DNA from: a bacterium HR15 | GTDB taxonomy: Bacteria > Armatimonadota > Fimbriimonadia > Fimbriimonadales > GBS-DC | Direction: 5' to 3' | NCBI GenBank assembly: GCA_002898555.1 | Contig: BEHR01000028.1 | Span: 1 to 53,544 of the forward strand | Length of the DNA stretch: 53,544 nt | Shown: positions 39,190 through 48,621 of the stretch, piece by piece | How positions within the stretch are numbered: position 1 is the first letter of the stretch | Layout of the letters: each line of letters begins with the position of its first letter | The notes under the pieces: generated by a model | The model's database searches: none | What the model saw: the letters and a program-made list of their open reading frames with translations, nothing else | What the model was told of the DNA's origin: nothing | Position numbers and translations under genes: made by a program

Positions 39190-42100
39190 ATGCGAAGATG
39201 GACGGGCTGGCTTGGGTTAATCTTATTGTGCGCCACTTTGAAAGCACAGACGCCTGAAATCGCCTCGATGCTGCGCGATGCGTTCCCCGTGTCGCAGCTG
39301 AAGCCCGGCATGAAGGGCTATGGGTTGACTGTGTTCAAGGGCACGCAGATCGAGCGGTTCGAAGTGGAAGTGGTCGGCGTGCTGGAGAATGCGAACTTTG
39401 GGCGACCGCTGGTGCTGATTAAAATGAAGGGTGGTCCCATCACGGGGCGTCAGGCGAATATTATCGCGGGCATGAGTGGCAGCCCCGTTTTTATTCAGGG
39501 CAAGATTTTGGGCGCTGTGGCTTACGGATTTGCTTTTCCCCGCGAGCCACACGGTCTGGTGACCCCGTTGGAGGACATGCTGACCACTTTTGATCCGCGC
39601 CTGAATCGGCAGTCGGCGCGTTTGACCACGACGCGGGTGGTGCATCGTTCGGTTCGCTTGGCGGGTCGGCTTTATGCGGGGGTGCATATCGGACCAAACC
39701 CGCCTACGGCTCCGAATCTGGCATGGGCACGCCCGTTAATGACACCCGTGATGGTCAGCGGTCTTTCTGCACGCGGATTGGAACGGCTGCGCAAAAAGCT
39801 GGAGCCGTATGGGCTGATGCCGGTGATGGCGCCAGGTGGCGCGGGCAAGCCGATTAGGGTCCAGTTTGAGCCGGGCGCGGCGTTTGGCGTAGCGCTGGCA
39901 ACCGGCGATATCGATCTCACTGCGATTGGCACGCTGACCTATCGCAAAGGCAACTATGTGCTGGCGTTTGGGCATCCCTTCTTTGGCGCGGGTGAGGTAG
40001 AGATGCCCGTCACCGCCGCGGAGATTATCGATGTGTTCCCCTCGTATCTTGCCTCGTTCAAGCTGGGCAATCGGGCACAAACGCTGGGGACTCTGTATCA
40101 TGATGGCGCGTTCGCGGTGGCAGGGCAGCTGGGGCGCAACGCCCACATGATGCCCATTCGCATGCGGATCACCAATGCGCAAACCGGCGTCACGCGCACC
40201 TATCGCTGCGAGTTTTTCCGCCATTCGCTTCTAACCCCTCAGTTCATTGGTATTGCTGTGTCCGAGTTTATTGGACGAACCTACTTCGCATTAGGTGATG
40301 CGACCGTAACGGTGCGCTGGACCCTCAAAACGCAACCCTATGGCGAGATTCGCTACGAGAACCGCCTGTTTAGTGACGCCCTTGCGGAGGACACCGTGCT
40401 GCAGGATCTGAGCTATGTGCTTGGGTTGCTGCAGGGCGCACCCGATCGCAAAGTGGAACTGGAGGGGTTGGAGATGGAAGTGGTCATTCAGCCCGGTCGC
40501 CACACGGCATTTATTGAGCGACTCACGACCGACAAGGGTGCATACCGACCGGGTGAAACCGTTCGTGCGACGGTATGGGTACGCCCTGTGCATGCCCCTT
40601 CGGCTCTGAGGCCTTATACTTTCACCTTCCGCATCCCCTATGATGCGACCTCTGGACGCTACACTTTGCAGGTCGCTTCGGGTGGGGAAGTCGCCGGTGC
40701 GCCCACTGGGCTGCCGATGGGTTTGGTGCGCGTGTTGATGGGTGGTGGAGTTGGCGGAACCCCCACCACGGCGCAGATGCTGCGCGAGTTCCAGCGGCGC
40801 GAGCGCAATCATCAACTCGTGGCGACCCTCACCTTGCAGGCGATGGGCGCCACGGTGCAGGGGGAGCCACTTTATCAGATGCCGCCGCTGATGCGCGAGA
40901 TATTGACCATCCCCCGCGCCTCCGGCATTCAACCTGAACCCGATCAGATGAAGCAGGTGCTTTCCACCGAGTGGGTGCTGCAAGGGTCGCAGATGCTCTT
41001 TCTAACGGTGCTGCCACCGGAGGAAGGTGAAGGCGTTCTATTGGGTGCGCCCAGCCTGCCCTCCGGTGCGATCATGCCACCTCCTATGCCCTCGGGGGTG
41101 CCCGGTGAGACGGAGGGATTCAGTGAAGAGGTCTCCTTCGAGTCGGACATGACCGAGATGTCCGAGATATCCACGCAGGTGGAACGCATCGCGGCGGAAT
41201 CGCCCAGCTTGTCCGAGCAACCCCCTTCGGAGGTTCCGCGCAAGCGCGAAACACCTGTCAGCCGCGCTCCGAAACGCTGGGAGCTGACCGATTTCCGTCG
41301 GTTAAGTCGTGGCAAGATGGAGGGGGTCGCCATAGACACTTATGGCGTGTTGCAGCCTGCTCCGCGCCCTCAACCCCTTACTCGCCTCGAAGTGGACTAC
41401 ATCTGGTGCCTTGCACGCGATTCACAGGGCAATCTCTATGCCGGTGGGGGCGTTCCTGCACGTCTTGTGGTTGTCAATCCTGATGGAACAGTTCAGCGCA
41501 CTTTGAACTTGCCCGGTCTCATGGTGACCGCATCCGCTGTTGCTCCTGACAACACGCTCTATGTTGGCGTTTCACCGGAGGGCACCATTCACCGCCTTAA
41601 AAATGGGCATTTGGAGTTGGTCGCTCGGACGGGTGCGCGCTATATCAATGCCCTGCTGGCGACCGGGTCAAGGCTCTACATCGCGACGGGTGTGCCTGCT
41701 CGTCTGCTCGTGTGGGATGGAAACGCTTTGCATGAAGCCTTACGCTCCGATGAGGCGCATTTCACCGCGCTGGCGCGCGATTCAGCGAGCAACCTCTATG
41801 TGGGCACTTCGGAACGAGGGCTAATTTATCGCCTGTCACCGCCTGGGTTCGCCGGCGTGATTGCTGATATGCGCGAGCCAACAGTCAGTGCGCTTGCCTG
41901 CGATGCGCATGGCAATCTTTATATCGGCACGATGCCCGCAGGCAATCTCTATCGCCTTTCGCCCGATGGTGCGCTGAAACCGCTTCATCCGCAGGGCAGG
42001 CTCAGCGTTCGTGCGCTTTTGGTGAATGAAGACAGCCTTTACGCGCTCAGTGCCGACAGCCTCTACCACATGCGCTGCAGCGGGTCAGACGAGCCGCTTG

Positions 42101-43464
42101 CTCTGCTGGTGCGCCAGCCGTTGGAACTGGTGTGCGCCGCGGGGAGCATGCCCCTTATACTCGCCTCTGCCCATGAGGCGCAGCTATGGCGCTTGCAGAG
42201 GGATGATCCAAGTGGTAAGTCGCAGGCGGGTGTTTACCTCTCGCCTGTGTTGGATGCTGGTCAGCAGGCACGCTGGGGCATGATTCGCTGGAGCGCGCTC
42301 GCTCCTGAAGGCGCACAGGTGGAGATTCAGACCCGTTCAGGCAACACGCGCGAACCCGATTCGAGCTGGAGCGCGTGGTCTGCACCCTGTACCAACCCTG
42401 AGGGCAGCCCTATTCTCAGCCCGCCTGCACGGTTTTTGCAGGTGCGCGTGCGTCTTTCAGGCAATCCTGCGCCGGAGGTGCGCGCGCTCACGCTGACCTA
42501 TGTTCCCGTTAATCGCCCGCCTGAGGTACAGCTCACCACGCCCCAGCCCTACGCCGTCTGGAGCGATAAGCAGACCATCCGCTGGACGGCACGCGACCCC
42601 GACGGTGACACGCTGCACTTCGAGGTGGAAATCTCCAGCGACGGCGGCAAAAGCTGGCAGAAGCTCAAAGATTTGAATCAGTCGAGCGGGTCAAGCAGCT
42701 CTGACCAGTCTGACCTGTCCGATTCAGCAAAAATGATGCAGGACCTGAAGCAGGTGCTGGCAAGCTCGCCCGACATCCCGGCGGAGGTGCGTGCCCAGAT
42801 CGAGCAGCAGGCGCCGGAGTTGATTCAGCAGATGCAAGCCGCGATGAAGCGGTTGCCAACGGCCTTACCCACCGCACCCTCCACCCCTGTGGAGCCAACC
42901 TTGCCTGTCGCTCCGCGCCAGATGGAGTGGGACACCACCAAGACACCCGACGGCGCCTACCTCTTGCGCCTCAAGGCGAGTGACCGACCCGCCTCGCCCA
43001 CTGACTATGCCGAGGTCTACACACCGCCCGTGCCCGTCATCATCTGCAACACGCCGCCTGTCCTCTCTGTGCGCCCAGATCGCCTGAAAATCAATGAGGA
43101 CCGCACCGTGGAGCTGAGTGGCTACGCCCTGCAAGTGTTCAGCCCTACGGCAAGCCAGCCTGCCCCATCTGACAAGTCGGATAAACGCGACCGCGCTAAC
43201 ACACGCATCCCACATCACAGCGTGCCTATTGTCGGCGTGCAGTACCGTATCGACAAAGGCGAATGGTTCAGCGCGGAGCCATTGAACGGGCTGTTTGACA
43301 GCGCGTTCGAGATGTTTCGCCTGAAAACGGAGCCGCTGGAGCCGGGCGAGCATACACTTACCATCAAAGCCTTTAACGCGGCGGGCAAAAGCGTCGAACA
43401 GGAGCTGAAGGTCAATCTCCCTGCGCAGCCGGAGGGGAAAGGCGATGCCCCATCCACCCGATAA
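39190..43464 (+). CDS. Giant exported SpoIVB-type (S55) peptidase with beta-propeller and Ig-like regions
   Basis: 1424 residues from ATG 39190, giving a signal peptide (MRRWTGWLGLILLCATLKAQ). Residues about 25-310 resemble the SpoIVB S55 peptidase: LKPGMKGYGLTVFKG, QANIIAGMSGSPVF (probable nucleophile Ser98), GAVAYGF and AFGHPFFGAGEVEMPVTAAEIIDVFPS. About 420-560 is a beta-rich domain. About 700-1010 is a propeller with repeated ARDSQGNLYAGG, APDNTLYVGVSPEGTIHRL and ACDAHGNLYIGTMPAGNLYRLSPDG. A fibronectin/Ig-like part (PEVQLTTPQPYAVWSDKQTI) follows, interrupted by a helical Ser/Gln-rich insert. The small NDH-2 gene overlaps its end by 20 nt. Target unknown. Confidence 0.8.
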   Translation: MRRWTGWLGLILLCATLKAQTPEIASMLRDAFPVSQLKPGMKGYGLTVFKGTQIERFEVEVVGVLENANFGRPLVLIKMKGGPITGRQANIIAGMSGSPVFIQGKILGAVAYGFAFPREPHGLVTPLEDMLTTFDPRLNRQSARLTTTRVVHRSVRLAGRLYAGVHIGPNPPTAPNLAWARPLMTPVMVSGLSARGLERLRKKLEPYGLMPVMAPGGAGKPIRVQFEPGAAFGVALATGDIDLTAIGTLTYRKGNYVLAFGHPFFGAGEVEMPVTAAEIIDVFPSYLASFKLGNRAQTLGTLYHDGAFAVAGQLGRNAHMMPIRMRITNAQTGVTRTYRCEFFRHSLLTPQFIGIAVSEFIGRTYFALGDATVTVRWTLKTQPYGEIRYENRLFSDALAEDTVLQDLSYVLGLLQGAPDRKVELEGLEMEVVIQPGRHTAFIERLTTDKGAYRPGETVRATVWVRPVHAPSALRPYTFTFRIPYDATSGRYTLQVASGGEVAGAPTGLPMGLVRVLMGGGVGGTPTTAQMLREFQRRERNHQLVATLTLQAMGATVQGEPLYQMPPLMREILTIPRASGIQPEPDQMKQVLSTEWVLQGSQMLFLTVLPPEEGEGVLLGAPSLPSGAIMPPPMPSGVPGETEGFSEEVSFESDMTEMSEISTQVERIAAESPSLSEQPPSEVPRKRETPVSRAPKRWELTDFRRLSRGKMEGVAIDTYGVLQPAPRPQPLTRLEVDYIWCLARDSQGNLYAGGGVPARLVVVNPDGTVQRTLNLPGLMVTASAVAPDNTLYVGVSPEGTIHRLKNGHLELVARTGARYINALLATGSRLYIATGVPARLLVWDGNALHEALRSDEAHFTALARDSASNLYVGTSERGLIYRLSPPGFAGVIADMREPTVSALACDAHGNLYIGTMPAGNLYRLSPDGALKPLHPQGRLSVRALLVNEDSLYALSADSLYHMRCSGSDEPLALLVRQPLELVCAAGSMPLILASAHEAQLWRLQRDDPSGKSQAGVYLSPVLDAGQQARWGMIRWSALAPEGAQVEIQTRSGNTREPDSSWSAWSAPCTNPEGSPILSPPARFLQVRVRLSGNPAPEVRALTLTYVPVNRPPEVQLTTPQPYAVWSDKQTIRWTARDPDGDTLHFEVEISSDGGKSWQKLKDLNQSSGSSSSDQSDLSDSAKMMQDLKQVLASSPDIPAEVRAQIEQQAPELIQQMQAAMKRLPTALPTAPSTPVEPTLPVAPRQMEWDTTKTPDGAYLLRLKASDRPASPTDYAEVYTPPVPVIICNTPPVLSVRPDRLKINEDRTVELSGYALQVFSPTASQPAPSDKSDKRDRANTRIPHHSVPIVGVQYRIDKGEWFSAEPLNGLFDSAFEMFRLKTEPLEPGEHTLTIKAFNAAGKSVEQELKVNLPAQPEGKGDAPSTR

Positions 43465-44803
43465 CTCAGTACGCCCCCATGTGGTGATTATTGGCGGCGG
43501 TTTCGGCGGATTGCAAGCGGCTAAGGGGTTGCGCAACGCCCCTGTCGAGGTCACGCTCATCGACAGGCGCAACTTCCACTTGTTTCAGCCGCTGCTCTAC
43601 CAGGTGGCAACGGGTGGGTTAGGACCCGCGGAGATAGCCGTGCCACTGCGTGCCCTGTTCAAATACCAGCGCAATATTCGCGTGCTGAACGCGGAAGTGG
43701 TGGCGATCGACCCCCAGCAGCAGCGGGTACATCTGGACGATGATGAAGCGATTCCCTACGACTATCTCATCGTGGCGGCGGGGGCAAGCTATCACTATTT
43801 TGGGCATGATGAATGGGCAAAGCATGCACCCGGCTTGAAAACCATCGAAGACGCTCAAGAGATCCGGCGGCGTGTGCTGCTCGCGCTGGAGCATGCCGAG
43901 CGTGAGAGCGACCCACAGCGCCAGCAAGCGTGGCTGACCTTCGTGATTGTCGGAGGAGGTCCCACAGGCGTTGAGCTGGCGGGTGCGCTGGCGGAGCTGG
44001 TGCATGCGACGGTGCGCGGTGAATTCCGCCGATTTGATCCTGCCAAAGCACGCCTGCTATTGCTGGAGGGTGGACCGCGTCTGCTGCCAACTTATCCTCC
44101 CGACCTGAGCGCGAACGCGCACCAGTCGCTGAGGCGATTAGGCGTCGAGGTCGTTACGAACGCGCTGGTGAACCATGTGGATGCACAGGGGGTTCAATAT
44201 ACCCATCAGGGCGAGTCGGTGTGGGTGGAGGCGCGGACGGTGCTGTGGGCAGCAGGCGTGCGCGCCGCCCCACTGGCGGAGCAGCTTGCCCAACGCACCA
44301 ACGCGCCCACCGATAAGGTCGGTAGGCTCATCGTGGAACCAGACCTTTCGCTGCCCGGCTATCCGAACCTCTTTGTGATAGGGGACCTCGCCCACTATGC
44401 GCATCAGACGGGTTCCCCTCTGCCCGGTGTGGCGCCCGTTGCCCTGCAGCAGGGCAGCTATGTGGCGCGGGTCATTCGTGAGCGGCTGCACGGGCGACAA
44501 CCGCGTCCCTTCCGCTACAAAGATAAGGGCGATGCTGCCGTCATCGGGCGCAAAGCGGCTGTCATCAAAATTGGCAGGCTGCATCTGACGGGTTTCATTG
44601 CCTGGCTCGGCTGGCTTTTTATCCACCTGCTTTATTTGGTGGGCTTCGAGAACAAGCTGCTCGTGATGATCCAGTGGGCATGGAACTATTTCACGCGCAA
44701 TCGGCGCGCGCGACTCATCCTTTATTGCTATGGGACGCCACCACACGCCCCCGAATCGCGTATAATATCTTCTGGCGAAGACGCCAGGAGGGAACAACGA
44801 TGA
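43445..44803 (+). CDS. ndh: Type II NADH:quinone oxidoreductase (NDH-2) family protein
   Basis: 452 residues from ATG 43445, with GAGGGGAAAGGCG upstream; the start overlaps the previous gene by 20 nt. Two dinucleotide folds: [18 protein letters not shown] for FAD and [21 protein letters not shown] for NADH. Also present are [23 protein letters not shown], the NDH-2 motif ending GD in [13 protein letters not shown], and [12 protein letters not shown]. The C-terminus has a hydrophobic helix ([22 protein letters not shown]) for membrane attachment. It feeds electrons from NADH to quinone without pumping protons. The tail of about 30 residues overlaps the promoter and ribosome site of the next gene. 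Confidence 0.92.
   Translation: MPHPPDNSVRPHVVIIGGGFGGLQAAKGLRNAPVEVTLIDRRNFHLFQPLLYQVATGGLGPAEIAVPLRALFKYQRNIRVLNAEVVAIDPQQQRVHLDDDEAIPYDYLIVAAGASYHYFGHDEWAKHAPGLKTIEDAQEIRRRVLLALEHAERESDPQRQQAWLTFVIVGGGPTGVELAGALAELVHATVRGEFRRFDPAKARLLLLEGGPRLLPTYPPDLSANAHQSLRRLGVEVVTNALVNHVDAQGVQYTHQGESVWVEARTVLWAAGVRAAPLAEQLAQRTNAPTDKVGRLIVEPDLSLPGYPNLFVIGDLAHYAHQTGSPLPGVAPVALQQGSYVARVIRERLHGRQPRPFRYKDKGDAAVIGRKAAVIKIGRLHLTGFIAWLGWLFIHLLYLVGFENKLLVMIQWAWNYFTRNRRARLILYCYGTPPHAPESRIISSGEDARREQR
44761..44766 (+). promoter_or_regulatory. -10 element TATAAT and leader hairpin of the mutase gene
   Basis: GCG-TATAAT within the last codons of ndh. A CTGGCG/CGCCAG hairpin follows in the leader and ends against the GGAGGG ribosome binding site of the mutase gene. 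Confidence 0.45.
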
Positions 44804-46413
44804 GCCAGCAACTCATTACGGAACGCAAGGCACGGTTCGAATCGCTGTCGGGCATCGAAATTAAACGCTATTACACGCCCGATGATATCGCAGATCTGGA
44901 CTATCGGCGCGACCTGGGCAATCCGGGCGAATATCCGTTCACACGCGGACTTTATGACACAGGTTATCGCACCAAGCTTTGGACAATCCGTCAATTTTCG
45001 GGCTTTGCAACCCCCGAAGAGACCAACCAGCGGTACAAGTACCTCATCGCGCAGGGGCAGACAGGGCTATCGGTAGCGTTCGACCTGCCGACGCTGATGG
45101 GTGTCGATCCAGATGACCCTGAAGCGGAAGGTGAAGTCGGTAAGTGTGGGGTCAGTGTCGCTTCGCTTCGAGATATGGAGATTTTGTTTGACGGCATCGA
45201 TTTGGGTGCAATCACCACCTCGATGACCATCAATGCCCCCGCGATCATCATTTGGGCGATGTATCTCGCGGTTGCTGAAAAGCAGGGGGTGCCGCTGGAA
45301 AAGCTCTCTGGCACGATTCAGAATGACATTCTCAAAGAGTTCATTGCCCAGAAGGAATGGATTTTTCCACCCGAGCCACACATGAAGCTCATCGTGGACA
45401 CGGTGGAGTTCGGTTGCCAACATGTACCGAAGTGGCATCCCATTAGTATCAGCGGTTATCACATTCGCGAGGCAGGCTCCACCGCCGTTCAGGAGCTGGC
45501 ATTCACCTTAGCCGATGGCTTTGAGTATGTGCGCTGGTGTCTTGACCGCGGGTTGGACATCGACGAGTTCGCCCCGAAGTTGTCATTCTTCTTCAATGCC
45601 CATATCGATTTCTTTGAGGAGATAGGCAAGTTTCGTGCGGCGCGTCGAATTTGGGCGCAGGAGATGCGCGAGACTTTTGGTGCGAAGAATCCGCGCTCGT
45701 GGTGGTTGCGCTTCCACACGCAAACAGCAGGTTGTTCTCTCACGATGCAGCAGCCCTATGTAAACATCATTCGCTCCACCATTGAGGCGTTGGCAGCGGT
45801 GCTGGGTGGCACCCAGTCGCTGCATGTGAACTCGTTTGACGAGGCGTGGGCGCTGCCCACCGAGGAAGCGGCGTTGCTCTCGCTGCGCACGCAGCAGGTG
45901 ATTGCCGAAGAGACGGGTGTTGCGCATACCGTCGACCCGCTGGGTGGCGCGTACTTCGTGGAATGGATGACCAACAAGATGGAAGAGGGCGCCCGTGAAT
46001 ATTTCCGCCGTATCGAGCAACAGGGTGGCGTCATTCCTGCCATCAAAAGCGGCTTCTTCCAGCAGGAGATTGCCGATGCGGCCTATCACTTTCAGCGCAG
46101 GGTGGAGACGCGCGACTTTATCTGGGTCGGCGTCAATGAATATGTGATGGAGCAGGAGCCAATCCCGTTTCGCATTCTCAAAATCCCAGAGGAGACGCGC
46201 GAGAAGCAGCTGCAGCGCATGAAGGCACTGCGTCGCGAGCGGGATAACCGTCTGGTGGCACAGGCGTTGCGCGATTTGCAAGCTGCCGCACGGCGCGAGG
46301 AGAACCTGATGCCGCCCATTCTCACCGCGGTAAAAGCCTATGCGACGCTGGGCGAAATCGTGAATGCGCTGAAGGAGGTGTACGGGGTATACACCGAGGC
46401 GTTGGTCATCTAA
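44800..46413 (+). CDS. Cobalamin-dependent acyl-CoA mutase, large subunit (isobutyryl-CoA mutase-like residues)
   Basis: 537 residues from ATG 44800 (GGAGGG 6 nt upstream; ATGA overlap with ndh). This is the TIM-barrel substrate domain of the methylmalonyl-CoA mutase family: [58 protein letters not shown] (catalytic His221). The B12-binding domain is absent, so a separate small subunit is required; none is in the window. At the two specificity positions (Tyr89 and Arg207 in Propionibacterium methylmalonyl-CoA mutase) this protein has Phe66 and Gln184. Phe plus Gln is the isobutyryl-CoA mutase pattern, so annotation as methylmalonyl-CoA mutase would probably be wrong. It would interconvert isobutyryl- and butyryl-CoA. 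Confidence 0.85.
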   Translation: MSQQLITERKARFESLSGIEIKRYYTPDDIADLDYRRDLGNPGEYPFTRGLYDTGYRTKLWTIRQFSGFATPEETNQRYKYLIAQGQTGLSVAFDLPTLMGVDPDDPEAEGEVGKCGVSVASLRDMEILFDGIDLGAITTSMTINAPAIIIWAMYLAVAEKQGVPLEKLSGTIQNDILKEFIAQKEWIFPPEPHMKLIVDTVEFGCQHVPKWHPISISGYHIREAGSTAVQELAFTLADGFEYVRWCLDRGLDIDEFAPKLSFFFNAHIDFFEEIGKFRAARRIWAQEMRETFGAKNPRSWWLRFHTQTAGCSLTMQQPYVNIIRSTIEALAAVLGGTQSLHVNSFDEAWALPTEEAALLSLRTQQVIAEETGVAHTVDPLGGAYFVEWMTNKMEEGAREYFRRIEQQGGVIPAIKSGFFQQEIADAAYHFQRRVETRDFIWVGVNEYVMEQEPIPFRILKIPEETREKQLQRMKALRRERDNRLVAQALRDLQAAARREENLMPPILTAVKAYATLGEIVNALKEVYGVYTEALVI

Positions 46414-46448
46414 AGCAGGGCTTCAGGCAGGGTACACCCCTGTAATGG

Positions 46449-46640
46449 GTGACGAAAAGGACCGATCGGGGCATTGTGCGTGGCTCGGTGATCGAGCTGG
46501 ACGAACCCTTCGAACTGCCAGGGGGCACGCGCATCCGAGTCGAAATTGCATCTGAAGAAAAGGGCTGCAGGTGGAGGACCGAACACAGCCATGAGAAGCG
46601 ACAGGCGCGGGAGGCTAAAAGGCCTCTATGTGATTACTGA
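46449..46640 (+). CDS. Small antitoxin-like protein (AF2212/DUF104-like N-terminus), possibly degraded
   Basis: 63 residues from GTG 46449. The N-terminal half GIVRGSVIELDEPFELPGGT matches the small AF2212-like antitoxin family (consensus of the type V-x-G-V-I-E-L-x-E-P-L-x-L-P-x-G). The C-terminal half (GCRWRTEHSHEKRQAREAKR) does not and is in overlap with the first 50 nt of thiE. It may be a real short gene or a remnant whose end was lost. No toxin gene is adjacent. There is no good ribosome binding site. Confidence 0.4.
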   Translation: MTKRTDRGIVRGSVIELDEPFELPGGTRIRVEIASEEKGCRWRTEHSHEKRQAREAKRPLCDY

Positions 46641-47247
46641 CCCGCGACTGGGTGGGGGTCATATCCAGGGGGCACGCGCTGCGCTGCAAGGCGGCGCACG
46701 AATCATCCAGCTGCGCGATAAAGAGGCAACCACGCGCCAACTAATAGAGTATGCCCATGCGCTGCGCACCCTCACCCGCGAATATAATGCCCTGCTGATT
46801 ATTAACGACCGCCTCGATGTGGCACTTGCCGTCGAAGCGGATGGTGTGCATCTGGGTCAAGACGACATGCCTGTTCTGCTGGCGCGGCGCGTAGCGGGCG
46901 AGGAGTTGATTATCGGCGTCTCGGCTGAAACTGTTGACGAGGCGATACGCGCCGAGGTGGAGGGAGCAGACTATCTAGGCGTGGGCCCCATGTTCACCAC
47001 GGCGACCAAACCCGACGCGGGCATGCCTATCGGTCCCGAACGCCTACGCGAAATCAAGCAGCATGTCTCCATTCCGGTGTTCGGTATTGGGGGGATCACG
47101 CTGGGAAACGCGGCACAAGTGCTTCAGGCAGGCGCAGATGGTCTTTGTGTGATCTCCGCTATTCTCGATGCGCCCAATCCGATGGAGACGACCCAGCAGT
47201 TTATCACGCTGCTTTCGATGCACCCTCACACGCCCCATCGGAAATAG
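46591..47247 (+). CDS. thiE: Thiamine-phosphate synthase
   Basis: 218 residues from ATG 46591. ThiE TIM barrel: GLYVITDPRLGGG, GGARIIQLRDKEA, LLIINDRLDVALAVEADGVHLGQDDMP, IIGVSAET, ADYLGVGPMFTTATKPDAG, IPVFGIGGI and GADGLCVISAIL. It joins the pyrimidine and thiazole phosphates to thiamine phosphate. No TPP riboswitch is recognisable upstream and no other thi gene adjoins. GGAGG lies 13 nt before the ATG, rather far. The 3' end overlaps the convergent zinc-ribbon gene by 22 nt. Confidence 0.93.
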   Translation: MRSDRRGRLKGLYVITDPRLGGGHIQGARAALQGGARIIQLRDKEATTRQLIEYAHALRTLTREYNALLIINDRLDVALAVEADGVHLGQDDMPVLLARRVAGEELIIGVSAETVDEAIRAEVEGADYLGVGPMFTTATKPDAGMPIGPERLREIKQHVSIPVFGIGGITLGNAAQVLQAGADGLCVISAILDAPNPMETTQQFITLLSMHPHTPHRK

Positions 47248-47501
47248 TGATACATCACATAGAGCAGGTAAATGCCGCTCAGGAACGCCAGTGCGAACAC
47301 ACCGATCAGCCAGCGGGCATTCTCGGCAAACAGCAAGTTGAACAGTAGGATGAAATAGAGCATCGCGGTGACCGCCATCGTCAGATAGAGCCGCTTTGCG
47401 TGTGGGTTAGGCGGGCGCACCGGATTGCGGCAGACCGGGCACTCGGTCGTTTCGGACGCGTTTGGATCCAGCTCAGCTCCACAGTGCGGGCAGGTGCGCA
47501 T
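47226..47501 (-). CDS. Small zinc-ribbon membrane protein
   Basis: 91 residues. An N-terminal zinc ribbon with two CxxC knuckles (TCPHCGAELDP and ECPVCRNPV) is followed by a basic linker and two hydrophobic helices (about 40-60, LTMAVTAMLYFILLFNLLFA, and 64-85, WLIGVFALAFLSGIYLLYVMY). Proteins of this layout are common and uncharacterised. It starts 8 nt after the aldo/keto reductase stop on the same strand, so is probably cotranscribed, and its end overlaps convergent thiE by 22 nt. Confidence 0.7.
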   Translation of the reverse strand: MRTCPHCGAELDPNASETTECPVCRNPVRPPNPHAKRLYLTMAVTAMLYFILLFNLLFAENARWLIGVFALAFLSGIYLLYVMYHYFRWGV

Positions 47502-47509
47502 GGTTTTCT

Positions 47510-48358
47510 CTATGGCCAGGTGTGATACACTTCGGCGATTTCGCGCGTGAGCGGGCGAGCGCGTTCCTCCAACGCTTTCATCTGCTCCGCGCTGAGCGGT
47601 TTGAACTCGCGTGCGATTTGCACCAGCTGGCGCAATTGCTCGCGATTACCGGGCACAATCACGGCGGTATGTACTGGATAACTCAGCGCGTAGCGAAATG
47701 CCTCCTGCGCGCTCAGCTTGTTCTCACCCACCAGTCGTCCGATGCCCATCACCTTCATCACCGCCATGCCCACCTTGTGTTTCTGCGCCACGGGCAGGAA
47801 ATGGCGAATAAACGAGCGGGCATGGTATGCCTCTGTGGGGTTGAGGGGAAAAAGCACCATATCGAAGGGGAACCGTTCCAGCATTTGGCTCAGCACTTGC
47901 GGGTCGTTATGCCCCGATACGCCGATGAAGCGGGCTAATTTCTGCGCCTTCGCTTTTTCGAAGGCTTTGATGGCACCGTTGCTGGTGAAGATGCGCTCCA
48001 CATCCTGTGGATAGGAAACATGATGCACGATCCACTGGTCGAGGCGGTCGGTGCGCAGCCGCTTGAGGCTGTTTTCGAGGTCGCGCATCGCGCCGTCGTA
48101 GTCGCGTTTGTCGCTCTTGGTGCTAAGGTAGACGCGCTCGCGTCGCCCCTGAATCGCCTCGCCAAAGAAATCCTCACTGGCACGATAGATGGTCGCCGTG
48201 TCCAGATAGTAAATTCCCGATTCGATGGCTTCCTGGATGAGGGCGACTGCCTCTTTGCGGTTGTTGGGGTCTGCTAATGCCCAGGCACCGCCCAGTGAGA
48301 GGATGGGCATTTGCACACCCGTCTTGCCGAAAGTGCGCTTCGGTATCTCTTTTTGCAT
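47510..48358 (-). CDS. Aldo/keto reductase family protein
   Basis: 282 residues from ATG 48358, with GGAGGGCAAACC just upstream. TIM barrel with family motifs: RTFGKTGVQMPILSLGGA, YYLDTATIYRASEDFFGEAIQ with catalytic Asp and Tyr, LSTKSDKRDYD with Lys, and LRTDRLDQWIVHHVSYP with His. The C-terminal part (VIVPGNREQLRQLVQIA) binds the NADPH phosphate region. Many bacterial members lack known substrates. Its leader starts with a GC-rich hairpin. Confidence 0.85.
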   Translation of the reverse strand: MQKEIPKRTFGKTGVQMPILSLGGAWALADPNNRKEAVALIQEAIESGIYYLDTATIYRASEDFFGEAIQGRRERVYLSTKSDKRDYDGAMRDLENSLKRLRTDRLDQWIVHHVSYPQDVERIFTSNGAIKAFEKAKAQKLARFIGVSGHNDPQVLSQMLERFPFDMVLFPLNPTEAYHARSFIRHFLPVAQKHKVGMAVMKVMGIGRLVGENKLSAQEAFRYALSYPVHTAVIVPGNREQLRQLVQIAREFKPLSAEQMKALEERARPLTREIAEVYHTWP

Positions 48359-48409
48359 TGGTTTGCCCTCCTGAAGACGAACATGAGGGGGCCATACTGC
48401 CCCCGTCGA

Positions 48410-48415
48410 AGCATA
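48410..48415 (-). promoter_or_regulatory. -10 element TATGCT and GC-rich leader hairpin of the aldo/keto reductase gene
   Basis: On the minus strand TCGGG-TATGCT, about 50 nt before ATG 48358. A 6-bp hairpin GGGGGC/GCCCCC at 48387-48404 would form near the 5' end of the message. Confidence 0.4.
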
Positions 48416-48562
48416 CCCGAATCGCGAGGCTAAATTTGCTGGGACACTGCGTCGTCCCTAAGGCTGTTCGAAAAAATCTGCTAAGCGTCTGGAGGGCGTG
48501 TAGGGGCAGGCCTGCGTGCCTGCTCTTTGAAAAGGGGAGTTCTCGAATGCCTTCGTCGCCCC

Positions 48563-48590
48563 TTGACAACAGCAATATTTCGGGTATAAT
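48563..48590 (+). promoter_or_regulatory. Strong sigma-70-type promoter of the outer-membrane protein gene
   Basis: TTGACA at 48563-48568, 16-nt spacer, CGGG-TATAAT at 48585-48590. This is the best consensus promoter in the window. It suits an abundant membrane protein. Confidence 0.85.
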
Positions 48591-48621
48591 AAGCGTCACA
48601 TTCTACACAAGGAGGGTCTCT

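Noticed and set aside
46414-46590. TPP riboswitch before thiE
   Set aside because: None of the conserved elements (such as CUGAGA or the ACC-UGA-CUGGA-like segments) is recognisable.
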